The translations under genes were made by a program, and so were the position numbers. The notes under the pieces were generated by a model that saw only the letters and a program-made list of their open reading frames with translations, made no database searches and had not been told where the DNA came from. This document shows positions 57,927 through 64,000 of a stretch of DNA of 64,000 nucleotides, one piece after another. This stretch comes from Allomuricauda sp. (GTDB taxonomy: Bacteria > Bacteroidota > Bacteroidia > Flavobacteriales > Flavobacteriaceae), in the NCBI GenBank assembly GCA_017795045.1, contig CP051244.1:3034533-3098532 (forward strand), read 5' to 3'. Numbering within the stretch: position 1 is the stretch's first letter; every line of letters starts with the position of its first letter.

Positions 57927-57956
57927 AAGAGCCGTTGGGAGCGGCTCTTCCTTTTT
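57927..57956. terminator. hairpin with T runs, possibly bidirectional
   Basis: AAGAGCCG (57927-57934) pairs with CGGCTCTT (57942-57949); CCTTTTT follows on the plus strand and TTTTCTATTT on the minus strand. No plus-strand gene lies upstream, so it ends either the leftward operon or an unannotated plus-strand RNA. Confidence 0.6.
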
Positions 57957-58006
57957 ATAAGTAGACTCAGTTCATGAAAAAACAATTTTGTCTGGCTTTT
58001 CAAAAA

Positions 58007-58053
58007 CCGTTACAACCAAGGGGCTCAACCTCAAAAACCCCCTGGCGCAACGG
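58007..58053 (-). terminator. nested hairpin after the leftward operon
   Basis: CCGTT (58007-58011) pairs with AACGG (58049-58053) as outer stem; inside, CCAAGGGG (58016-58023) pairs with CCCCCTGG (58038-58045) with one mismatch. On the minus strand a TTTTT run follows directly. Confidence 0.45.
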
Positions 58054-58330
58054 AAACCTCTTTAGAACTAGAACTTAGGTAAAGAACACTATGAGTACCC
58101 TACAATTACCCCATCCTATTTTAGGAGGTTTGTACTTTTAACCTTAAAGCACCTTGTTTTGACTGGGGTAAACTTACAGCGAATCGTTTTTTAAAATAGG
58201 GGTAAACTAACCAATGGCCCTTTTGCGTTCACGAATGGCCCTTTTGAATTCATATTTTTAAAATGACTTCTCCAAAACCGTGTATGGGGAAAGAAAATTC
58301 CTGCGAAAAATAATTTCCAATTGGAATTCT

Positions 58331-59701
58331 TTATCTGGAATATTTCAGCTTTTTCTCAATGGTCTCTATCATCACGTTGGCAATATCCATTCCTGTGGCG
58401 TTCTCTATGCCCTCCAAACCGGGGGAAGAATTCACCTCCAGGAGTAATGGCCCTCTATTGGAACGGATAATGTCCACTCCGGCCACATCCAAGTTGAGTA
58501 CCTTGGCGGATTTAATGGCCAACTTTCGTTCTTCCGGGGTTATTTTCACCAAAGAGGCGGCCCCACCTTGGTGGATATTGGCCCTGAACTCCCCTTTTTG
58601 TGCCTGGCGTTGCATGGAGGCCACTACTTTTCCATTCACCACAAAGCAGCGAATATCCTGACCATTGGCTTCCTTGATGAATTCTTGTACCAAAATGTTG
58701 GTCTGCACACTTTTAAAGGCATTGATGACACTTTCGGCCGCTTTGTTGGTCTCTGCCAATACCACGCCTTTGCCCTGTGTACTCTCCAAAAGCTTTATGA
58801 TCAATGGGGAACCGTTCACCATTCGGATAAGGTCCTTGGTATCCATGGGGGATTTGGCAAAACCGGTAATGGGGATATGGATGTCGTTCTTAGAGAACAA
58901 TTGCGAGGCAAACAACTTATCCCTGGACTTGCTAATGGAGTCAGCAGAATTGAGACAGTACACCCCAAGGGTATCAAACTGCCGTAACAGGGCGCACCCA
59001 TAAAAGGTAACGGATGGTTTTATCCGTGGAATCACCGCATCAAACTTATCCAAAATGTTCCCACCCCGGTACCGAATCTCGGGAGAGCCGGCATCCAGTT
59101 TCATGTACACATTTTCCACGTTCAGAAAAACCACTTTATGTCCCCGTAACTCTCCCGCCTCAACAATTCTCTTATTGCTGTACAGTTCTGGGTTGCTGGC
59201 CAAAAGGCCCAAGGTCAATCCCGACTTTTCGGTCATGAAAGGCCTGTATTTTTTGGTAATTTCGTCTTGGGGAACATCACCCTGACAAAAACTTTTCGAG
59301 GGGTCTACCAAAAAACGTCCATTAAGGGCTTCACGTCCCAAGAGCATCCGATACTCCATGGTATCCCTATTGGCAAGGGTCAGCTCTATTTCAAATGTTT
59401 CGTCACCAATGGTGACCGGGGTCTTGATCACTGGGCGCTCCTCGGAAATACCTTGGGAACTCTTTACGCTCCTAATATCGTACAACTTTGCTTGGCAAAG
59501 GATGGAAATACTACGGTTATCCTGCAATGGGTTTACTTCAAATCGTACCCAGTCTTCCAATCCCTTTGAAAAAATCTTGATTTTATTGGCCTGAATCGAA
59601 GAGGTCTTCGCCCCTGAATCCACCCGTGCCTTGATGGCCGGAATTCCCATTTCCTCCAAACGGCACCATTCCTCGCTGCCCAATATTTTTGCTATGTCCA
59701 A
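58331..59701 (-). CDS. RimB-RimK fusion: retropepsin-like protease domain plus ATP-grasp ligase
   Basis: 456 aa in two parts. Residues 1-145 match the RimB/PF05618 retropepsin-like family ([22 protein letters not shown], the Asp-Ser-Gly catalytic loop; [19 protein letters not shown]). Residues 160-456 are an RimK-type ATP-grasp ligase ([92 protein letters not shown]). RimK adds glutamates to the C-terminus of ribosomal protein S6, and RimB trims or processes this tail, so the fusion would join both steps. It is the last gene of a long leftward operon. Confidence 0.9.
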   Translation of the reverse strand: MDIAKILGSEEWCRLEEMGIPAIKARVDSGAKTSSIQANKIKIFSKGLEDWVRFEVNPLQDNRSISILCQAKLYDIRSVKSSQGISEERPVIKTPVTIGDETFEIELTLANRDTMEYRMLLGREALNGRFLVDPSKSFCQGDVPQDEITKKYRPFMTEKSGLTLGLLASNPELYSNKRIVEAGELRGHKVVFLNVENVYMKLDAGSPEIRYRGGNILDKFDAVIPRIKPSVTFYGCALLRQFDTLGVYCLNSADSISKSRDKLFASQLFSKNDIHIPITGFAKSPMDTKDLIRMVNGSPLIIKLLESTQGKGVVLAETNKAAESVINAFKSVQTNILVQEFIKEANGQDIRCFVVNGKVVASMQRQAQKGEFRANIHQGGAASLVKITPEERKLAIKSAKVLNLDVAGVDIIRSNRGPLLLEVNSSPGLEGIENATGMDIANVMIETIEKKLKYSR

Positions 59702-59713
59702 AATAAATTATGA

Positions 59714-60499
59714 TTAATTGATCAATCGCATAATGAACAGGTCCATGACCTCTACCAGAATCAAAATGATGATGATCCATTCCAGTCTACTGCTTTCCCT
59801 ATGGTCCATTATGTCCTTGAAAAGACTTAAATTTTCCTTTATGATGTATCCTTGTTCCTTTATGGTTCTGTATCTTTCCTTAAGATCAAAGGTCTGTTTT
59901 AAATTTTTGTCCAATCGGTCCAATGCCTCATCTTCCCAAGCCACTTCATGGGAATCAAAAATATAGAGGTTCTCGGATATCTGGTTGTTGATGTTCAGCA
60001 CCCTGCCGATATGTTTTTTCAGTTTCTTTCCGCCCAGGTCCAACTTCCCAAACCGTTCCAGATAGGTCGTATGGGCCCGCGTCTCTTTCATGATTTGTTC
60101 TGAAAGTCCGGCAAAGTAATCCAAGGCCACGGATTGTGAAAGATGGAGTAAGGTAAGACGCATGGCCTCCTTATTGGATTTTGGCAAAATCACCTTACTG
60201 TTGCCTACTTTGGGCTGAAAATCCTCCGATTCAAGTTGTACTTCAATCTCTTCCGTAAGCTCCGGGGAACGCCATTCCAGGCAAAAAGGTTTGATCATTT
60301 CCGAAATGTGGTTTATTCCATTCCAATCATACCCAAAGAACGATACAATTCCGTACTTGAATATGTACAAATACCCTACTGCATCGGAATAGAACAGCTC
60401 ATCACGGTCCCCGAACAGAAGCTCCCCCTTGATGGCCTGCCTACAACTGGAAATATCTATGCTTGCGGCCAAATGTACCGCTATAGCTTTTGTATCCAT
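59714..60499 (-). CDS. RMD1/YagE-type (DUF155) protein
   Basis: 261 aa. FYSDAVGYLYIFKYGIVSFFGYDWNGINHISEMIKPF is the DUF155 core (K-G-VVF-G--W pattern). A helical region follows (ALDYFAGLSEQIMKETRAHTTYLERFGKL, KKLKKHIGRVLNINNQISENLYIFDSHEVAWEDEALDRLDKNLKQTFDLKERYRTI), ending in a membrane helix (EWIIIILILVEVMDLFIM). Yeast and human relatives assist mitochondrial translation at the inner membrane. Co-transcription here with a ribosomal-protein-modifying enzyme is suggestive, but the role in bacteria is unknown. Confidence 0.87.
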   Translation of the reverse strand: MDTKAIAVHLAASIDISSCRQAIKGELLFGDRDELFYSDAVGYLYIFKYGIVSFFGYDWNGINHISEMIKPFCLEWRSPELTEEIEVQLESEDFQPKVGNSKVILPKSNKEAMRLTLLHLSQSVALDYFAGLSEQIMKETRAHTTYLERFGKLDLGGKKLKKHIGRVLNINNQISENLYIFDSHEVAWEDEALDRLDKNLKQTFDLKERYRTIKEQGYIIKENLSLFKDIMDHRESSRLEWIIIILILVEVMDLFIMRLIN

Positions 60500-60501
60500 T
60501 T

Positions 60502-60915
60502 TTACAGCGCGAAAATCTCGCTGGGGTCCTTAAAACTTTTGAACTCCACCATATAGCCATTAGGGTCTTGCACAAAAAAGGAAAGGTGTTCTCCCGTTTT
60601 GCTTTGCATGAAGGTAGCTTCGGTGGTGATTTCCAAATCCATCTGGAACAATCTCGAGTATAGCTCGCCCCACACATCCACGGGCACAATGACCCCAAAA
60701 TGGAACGAAGGCAAGATATAATCCTCCAAGCGGTAGTTTTTAAAATCGAAATTAAAACTGCCCGACTCGGTAAAGGTCAGCTGATGGCCAAAAAGGTCAA
60801 CATCCAACCATTTTTCAGTCTGCCTTCCAAAATTGGCCTTCACCACATCTTGGTAAAAAGCCTTGGTCTCCGCTATGTTCTTACATGGCAAGGCGAGATG
60901 AAACTTGATTTCCAT
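60502..60915 (-). CDS. VOC-superfamily (glyoxalase-like) protein
   Basis: 137 aa from MEIKFHLALPCKNIAETKAFYQDVV; the frame runs further upstream but only into the overlapping Nudix gene. Two beta-alpha-beta-beta-beta units are visible, with metal-ligand candidates His6 (FHLALP), FHFGVIVPVDVWGEL and FVQDPNGYMVEFKSF. It is a glyoxalase/dioxygenase-fold protein, substrate unknown. Its start lies 35 bp inside the Nudix gene and it is 2 bp from the RMD1-like gene. Confidence 0.85.
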   Translation of the reverse strand: MEIKFHLALPCKNIAETKAFYQDVVKANFGRQTEKWLDVDLFGHQLTFTESGSFNFDFKNYRLEDYILPSFHFGVIVPVDVWGELYSRLFQMDLEITTEATFMQSKTGEHLSFFVQDPNGYMVEFKSFKDPSEIFAL

Positions 60916-61333
60916 TATTCTTGTGTTTCTTTGTTTTTCTTTTAAAACTTTTGAAGTAGGATCGCACCGCCATTCGGTCCGATTTATCCATAAAGGGCAA
61001 GGCTTCTTTCCAAGGCATCCAATAGGTGGCGGCAAACTTGTGCTTTTCCTTCACTTTGATGGGCTTAGCCTCCAAGTGCACCAGATAATAGTTCTTGACG
61101 ACAGCGCCTTCTTTTCCTTTTTTAAGGTGGGAAAGGTAAAATTGGAACTGCCCAAGGGACAATTTCAGCTTAATCTCCTCCCCAACTTCACGGATCAGGG
61201 TCTCCTCCTCGGTCTCCTTTTTTTTCTTGACACCGCCGGGCAAGGTATATCGAAGTGGTTTATCCACTTTTTTCAATACCAACACCTTGTCCTTATGGGT
61301 GGCTACCAACCTAGATTTGACCACTTTTTTCAT
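60881..61333 (-). CDS. Nudix hydrolase
   Basis: 150 aa from MKKVVKSRLVATHKDKVLVLKK (ATG at 61331-61333). The Nudix box reads GGVKKKKETEEETLIREVGEEI, with the REVGEE core intact. The C-terminal tail is very basic (KSFKRKTKKHKNNGNQ), which might bind RNA or DNA. The substrate is not predictable. The 3' end overlaps the start of the VOC gene by 35 bp, an unusually long overlap for this operon. Confidence 0.87.
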   Translation of the reverse strand: MKKVVKSRLVATHKDKVLVLKKVDKPLRYTLPGGVKKKKETEEETLIREVGEEIKLKLSLGQFQFYLSHLKKGKEGAVVKNYYLVHLEAKPIKVKEKHKFAATYWMPWKEALPFMDKSDRMAVRSYFKSFKRKTKKHKNNGNQVSSRLAM

Positions 61334-61378
61334 TTGAAAGTGTATGGACAAGGGCAGAGCGTATCTGCCCTTATCTGA

Positions 61379-61684
61379 TTATTCCAATACTTTTAAATCC
61401 ACTATGACAAGAATGTCATACTCTTCTTCGTCTTCATCAATGGCGGTATCAACTTTGTAGGTAACCCTGAACAGTTTTCCCACTGAATCGGTTGAATCTA
61501 AATCATACTTTTGGGCCGCAGAGGGTTCAATCTCCGCAAATCCATAAGTAGATCCATCCGCATCGGTGAAATCGTACAAGTCCTCCACATAACCGTTAAA
61601 TGTAGCCTCCACAACAGATTCCTGGGTGGTAGGCACTTCCAAAAGTGCTGCCAAGGACAAAAACATTAAAAAAATAGTCTTCAT
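61379..61684 (-). CDS. small secreted acidic protein
   Basis: 101 aa. A short signal peptide (IFLMFLSLAALLEVPTTQ) precedes a small beta-rich domain: VVEATFNGYVEDLYDFTDADGSTYGFAEI, KLFRVTYKVDTAIDEDEEEYDILVIVDLKVLE. It is highly acidic and cysteine-free. No family recognised. It lies between the Nudix and acidic-tail genes in the leftward operon. Confidence 0.65.
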   Translation of the reverse strand: MKTIFLMFLSLAALLEVPTTQESVVEATFNGYVEDLYDFTDADGSTYGFAEIEPSAAQKYDLDSTDSVGKLFRVTYKVDTAIDEDEEEYDILVIVDLKVLE

Positions 61685-61737
61685 ACACTGAAAAAATTAA
61701 TGATCTGTACTCATTGTTTGGACCTTTTACTGGATGC

Positions 61738-62049
61738 TCACTCCTCTTCGGAAGTCTCCAACCCATCCGTGTCCAGGGATGTTTCTTCGTCGTTGTCGTT
61801 GTCGGATTCTTCGTGGTCCTCCATGGCCATGACCAATCGCTTGCTCACTTTTACCAAATATGCCGTGTCCTCGGTCCTGACCTCGATACATTCCACAATC
61901 TCATTGTCACTGTTTCTGTAGGTGACAATGTCCCTATCATCATACCCATCCGGATATTTTTCCACCAAAAGGTCCAGCACATGCCGGTTGAGTTTTTTAT
62001 AATCAACGATCACCCGTTTTAACCCTAAAGTTTGCCTGTTCTTCATCAT
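61738..62049 (-). CDS. small conserved protein with acidic C-terminal tail
   Basis: 103 aa from the tandem ATGs at 62044-62049; the longer frame to 62145 reads into the upstream gene. LGLKRVIVDYKKLNRHVLDLLVEKYPDGYDDRDIVTYRNSDNEIVECIEVRTEDTAYLVKVSKRLVMAMEDH is a compact folded domain, followed by about 28 mostly Asp/Glu residues. Its ATG overlaps the stop of the deoxyhypusine-synthase-like gene (TAATG), implying coupling. Function unknown; association with the polyamine genes is notable. Confidence 0.75.
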   Translation of the reverse strand: MMKNRQTLGLKRVIVDYKKLNRHVLDLLVEKYPDGYDDRDIVTYRNSDNEIVECIEVRTEDTAYLVKVSKRLVMAMEDHEESDNDNDEETSLDTDGLETSEEE

Positions 62050-63023
62050 TACATATTTAAAAGGTAGGCAAAAATCAAAGGCGCCACGATGGTCGCATCG
62101 GACTCGATGATATATTTTGGAGTATCGATATCCAATTTCCCCCAAGTGATCTTCTCATTGGGCACTGCCCCGGAGTACGACCCGTAACTGGTGGTCGAGT
62201 CGCTGATCTGACAGAAATAGCTCCAAAAAGGAGTTTCGGTCTGCTCCAGATCCTGATACAACATGGGCACCACACAGATCGGGAAATCCCCGGCAATACC
62301 TCCTCCAATTTGAAAAAAGCCAATGCCATTTTCAGAGTTCTTCTGGTACCAATCGGCCAAAAAGGTCATGTATTCTATACCCGATTTTACCGTACTGGCC
62401 TTTAACTCTCCCTTGATCACATAGCTGGCAAAAATGTTCCCCATGGTGCTATCTTCCCAACCAGGGACCACAATGGGCAGGTTTTTTTGTGCAGCGGCGT
62501 ACATCCAAGAATCCTTTATATCAATCTCGTAATACTCTTCTAAAACGCCAGATAAGAGCAATTGGTACATATACTCATGCGGAAAATATCTTTTTCCTTC
62601 TTCCTCGGCCTTCTTCCAAAGCTTGTAAATATGCTGTTGCAACCTTCTAAAGGCCTCTTCCTCCGGAATGCAGGTATCGGTAACACGGTTCAATCCCTTT
62701 TCCAGCAAATCCCATTCTTCCTGAGGGGTCAGATCCCTGTAGTTTGGGATTCTTTTGTAGTGGGAATGGGCCACCAAATTCATAAGGTCTTCCTCCAAGT
62801 TGGCTCCGGTACATGAGACAATGTGTACTTTGTCCTGGCGTATGATTTCTGAAAAAATCTTGCCCAACTCTGCGGTGCTCATCGCCCCCGCCAAGGAGAC
62901 CAGCATTTTGGCCCCTTGATCCAACTGCGTTTCATACCCCTTCGCTGCATCGACCAGTGAGGCCGCATTGAAGTGAAGGAAATATTTTTGAATGAATTGT
63001 GATATTTCTCCTTTGTTATTCAT
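62049..63023 (-). CDS. deoxyhypusine-synthase-like protein
   Basis: 324 aa. Family blocks: LVSLAGAMSTAELGKIFSEIIRQDKVHIVSCTGANLEEDLMNL, PIVVPGWEDSTMGN, FQIGGGIAGDFPICVVPML, and SGAVPNEKITWGKLDIDTPKYIIESDATIVAPLI, where the Trp-Gly-Lys lysine corresponds to the lysine that carries the aminobutyl group in eukaryotic deoxyhypusine synthase. Bacteria lack eIF5A, and bacterial homologues are thought to transfer the aminobutyl group between polyamines (homospermidine-type synthesis). It overlaps the agmatinase gene by 8 bp, consistent with a polyamine role. Confidence 0.9.
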   Translation of the reverse strand: MNNKGEISQFIQKYFLHFNAASLVDAAKGYETQLDQGAKMLVSLAGAMSTAELGKIFSEIIRQDKVHIVSCTGANLEEDLMNLVAHSHYKRIPNYRDLTPQEEWDLLEKGLNRVTDTCIPEEEAFRRLQQHIYKLWKKAEEEGKRYFPHEYMYQLLLSGVLEEYYEIDIKDSWMYAAAQKNLPIVVPGWEDSTMGNIFASYVIKGELKASTVKSGIEYMTFLADWYQKNSENGIGFFQIGGGIAGDFPICVVPMLYQDLEQTETPFWSYFCQISDSTTSYGSYSGAVPNEKITWGKLDIDTPKYIIESDATIVAPLIFAYLLNM

Positions 63024-63954
63024 CGTAATCGTCTAAAGCATTGGAAGATTTCTTAAAGCCGTCCTCAGCCTTTGAAAAACCTTCTTCCTGAAAATCGTTT
63101 TTCTTTAAAAATTTATAACTCAACATTTTGTAGTACAGCTTCGCGGCCAAAAAGTCCGAGGAACGGTCCACCTCATTGGGGCATAACTCCACAATATCAA
63201 AACCTACCACGTTCTTTTCCTCGAACACCCTTTTTAGGAAATCCAAGGTCTCGTACCAAAACAATCCTCCGGGTTCAGGGGTTCCTGTGGACGGAAGGAT
63301 GGAAGGATCAAAAGCGTCCAAATCAAAGGTAATGTAGACTGTGTCGGTCATCAAGTCCAACGCACTGTCCATCCAAAAGTCATCGGTCACCATTTCATGG
63401 GCAAAGAACACCTTATCCCTATCCATGACCAAGGTTTCGGCATGATCCATACTACGGATACCTACTTGTACCAAATTAGTAGTCTCATTGGCTTCAAAAA
63501 GGGCACAGGCATGATTGTACTTTGTGCCCAAGTACTCCTTACGCAAATCGGCATGGGCATCTATCTGAAGTACGGTCAAATCTTCAAAAGACTCATTAAA
63601 CGCCCGGATCGCACCAATGGATATGGAATGCTCTCCTCCGAACATAGTCACCAACTTGTTTCGTTTGATGTATTCCTTCACGGTTTTGTGCACCGCATGG
63701 ACCATGGTCTCGGGGGTTTCAAAATCCGTAATGGGCTCAGAAAGGTAAATACCTTCCTTGTACACCTCGCTATCGGTTTCAATATCGTATAGCTCCATGT
63801 TTTCCGAGGCATCCAAAAAGGCATCCGGACCTTTGTCCGCACCTTTTCCCCAAGTACTGGTGCCATCATAGGGAACGGGCAACAATACCACTTTGGCCTT
63901 TTCGGCCGAACCGTATTCCTTTGGAATACCGGCATATGTTTTATTCGTATTCAT
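63016..63954 (-). CDS. speB: agmatinase (ureohydrolase family)
   Basis: 312 aa. The binuclear manganese ligands of the ureohydrolase fold are all present: His109 (FGGEHS), Asp132, His134 and Asp136 (QIDAHADLR), Asp211 and Asp213 (ITFDLDAFDPS); TGTPEPGGLFWYE is the substrate loop. A C-terminal extension of about 30 residues (KKNDFQEEGFSKAEDGFKKSSNALDDYDE) is polar. It converts agmatine to putrescine and urea and feeds the deoxyhypusine-synthase-like enzyme encoded next. An arginine decarboxylase gene would be expected just upstream, beyond the window. Confidence 0.92.
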   Translation of the reverse strand: MNTNKTYAGIPKEYGSAEKAKVVLLPVPYDGTSTWGKGADKGPDAFLDASENMELYDIETDSEVYKEGIYLSEPITDFETPETMVHAVHKTVKEYIKRNKLVTMFGGEHSISIGAIRAFNESFEDLTVLQIDAHADLRKEYLGTKYNHACALFEANETTNLVQVGIRSMDHAETLVMDRDKVFFAHEMVTDDFWMDSALDLMTDTVYITFDLDAFDPSILPSTGTPEPGGLFWYETLDFLKRVFEEKNVVGFDIVELCPNEVDRSSDFLAAKLYYKMLSYKFLKKNDFQEEGFSKAEDGFKKSSNALDDYDE

Positions 63955-64000
63955 TTTAGTTTATTATTCGTATTCAGTTTTTGCTGGAAACCAGCAGCTT
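63955..64000. other. upstream end of window; not callable
   Basis: All three minus-strand frames are open here until close to the speB start, so the end of another leftward gene (speA would be expected) may lie here but cannot be identified. TTATTCGTATTCA occurs twice, at 63941-63953 and 63964-63976, a local duplication of the speB start region. Confidence 0.3.

Larger units (their letters stand above)
57832..58330. other. structured non-coding gap between trxB and the rimB-rimK gene
   Basis: No gene of credible length was found in these 499 bp. They hold a terminator-type hairpin (57927-57956), a nested hairpin (58007-58053), and two pairs of direct repeats: GGGGTAAACT at 58165-58174 and 58199-58208, and AATGGCCCTTTTG at 58213-58225 and 58234-58246. 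The stretch follows the end of a long leftward operon and precedes trxB, so it may be a 3' untranslated region, a small RNA gene, or both. A 34-codon frame at 57974 overlaps the nested hairpin and is not believed to be coding. Confidence 0.5.

Noticed and set aside
57974-58078. 34-codon plus-strand frame starting ATGAAAAAACAATTTTG
   Set aside because: Overlaps a stable nested hairpin, has no domain or promoter, and the region fits a structured RNA or 3' untranslated region better.

Overview
The window looks like a chromosomal segment of a free-living, probably marine member of the Flavobacteriaceae (Bacteroidota). Signs of this are SusC/SusD and TonB-receptor/DUF4249 pairs, a PorP/SprF-type outer-membrane protein of the type IX secretion class, a LETM1-related biofilm protein, 2TM proteins with a LytS-type kinase, PspC and head-GIN proteins, many short lipoproteins, A-rich leaders without Shine-Dalgarno sites, and promoters of the Bacteroidota form TTG-N(18-22)-TAnnTTTG. 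No rRNA, tRNA, phage, IS element, CRISPR array or recognisable defence island was found.

Layout. 1-4.1 kb: the end of an OsmC-type protein, a YceI lipoprotein, a small acetyltransferase, an ECF sigma/anti-sigma pair, and a MarR-GNAT fusion behind twin palindromes. 4.1-6.6 kb: OmpW, CorA, MscS. 6.6-9.4 kb: a leftward operon with a DUF4331 protein in two pieces plus a TPR lipoprotein. 9.6-14.1 kb: the LETM1-related protein, then a leftward LytS-kinase/2TM/LytTR operon in which the kinase itself ends in a 2TM domain. 14.3-26.7 kb: a glycoside-hydrolase-like lipoprotein, a 581-aa unknown secreted protein, a TonB receptor with DUF4249 partner, an NTF2-like lipoprotein, PaiB, a PorP/SprF-SPOR fusion, a GNAT and DoxX.

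26.7-37.4 kb is the most interesting part. A giant sensor (TPR, histidine kinase, receiver, class III nucleotide cyclase) appears to start at a non-canonical ATC codon. It is tail-to-tail with pyruvate:flavodoxin oxidoreductase (nifJ) and an OsmC gene. The OsmC gene has a textbook sigma-54 promoter and three upstream palindromes. The adjacent upstream gene encodes a sigma-54 activator with an intact-looking cyclic-nucleotide-binding domain, and a two-cysteine OxyR is divergent from it. This suggests a local cyclic-nucleotide/redox/sigma-54 circuit; the link between its parts is inference.

37.4-51.3 kb: a PBP4-type carboxypeptidase, NudK-like and DUF2461 proteins, a 15-copy heptamer array, an AIM24-like protein, an AT-rich patch of unknown genes, a DUF4870/NTF2/PadR/PspC/GIN cluster behind a strong promoter and a REPIN-like palindrome pair, and a three-gene murein-peptide recycling operon. 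51.3-57.8 kb: SusD/SusC, a lipocalin-like protein and thioredoxin reductase. 57.8-58.3 kb is non-coding but structured. 58.3-64 kb is a tightly packed leftward operon: agmatinase, deoxyhypusine-synthase-like protein, two small proteins, Nudix, VOC, RMD1-like, and a RimB-RimK fusion.
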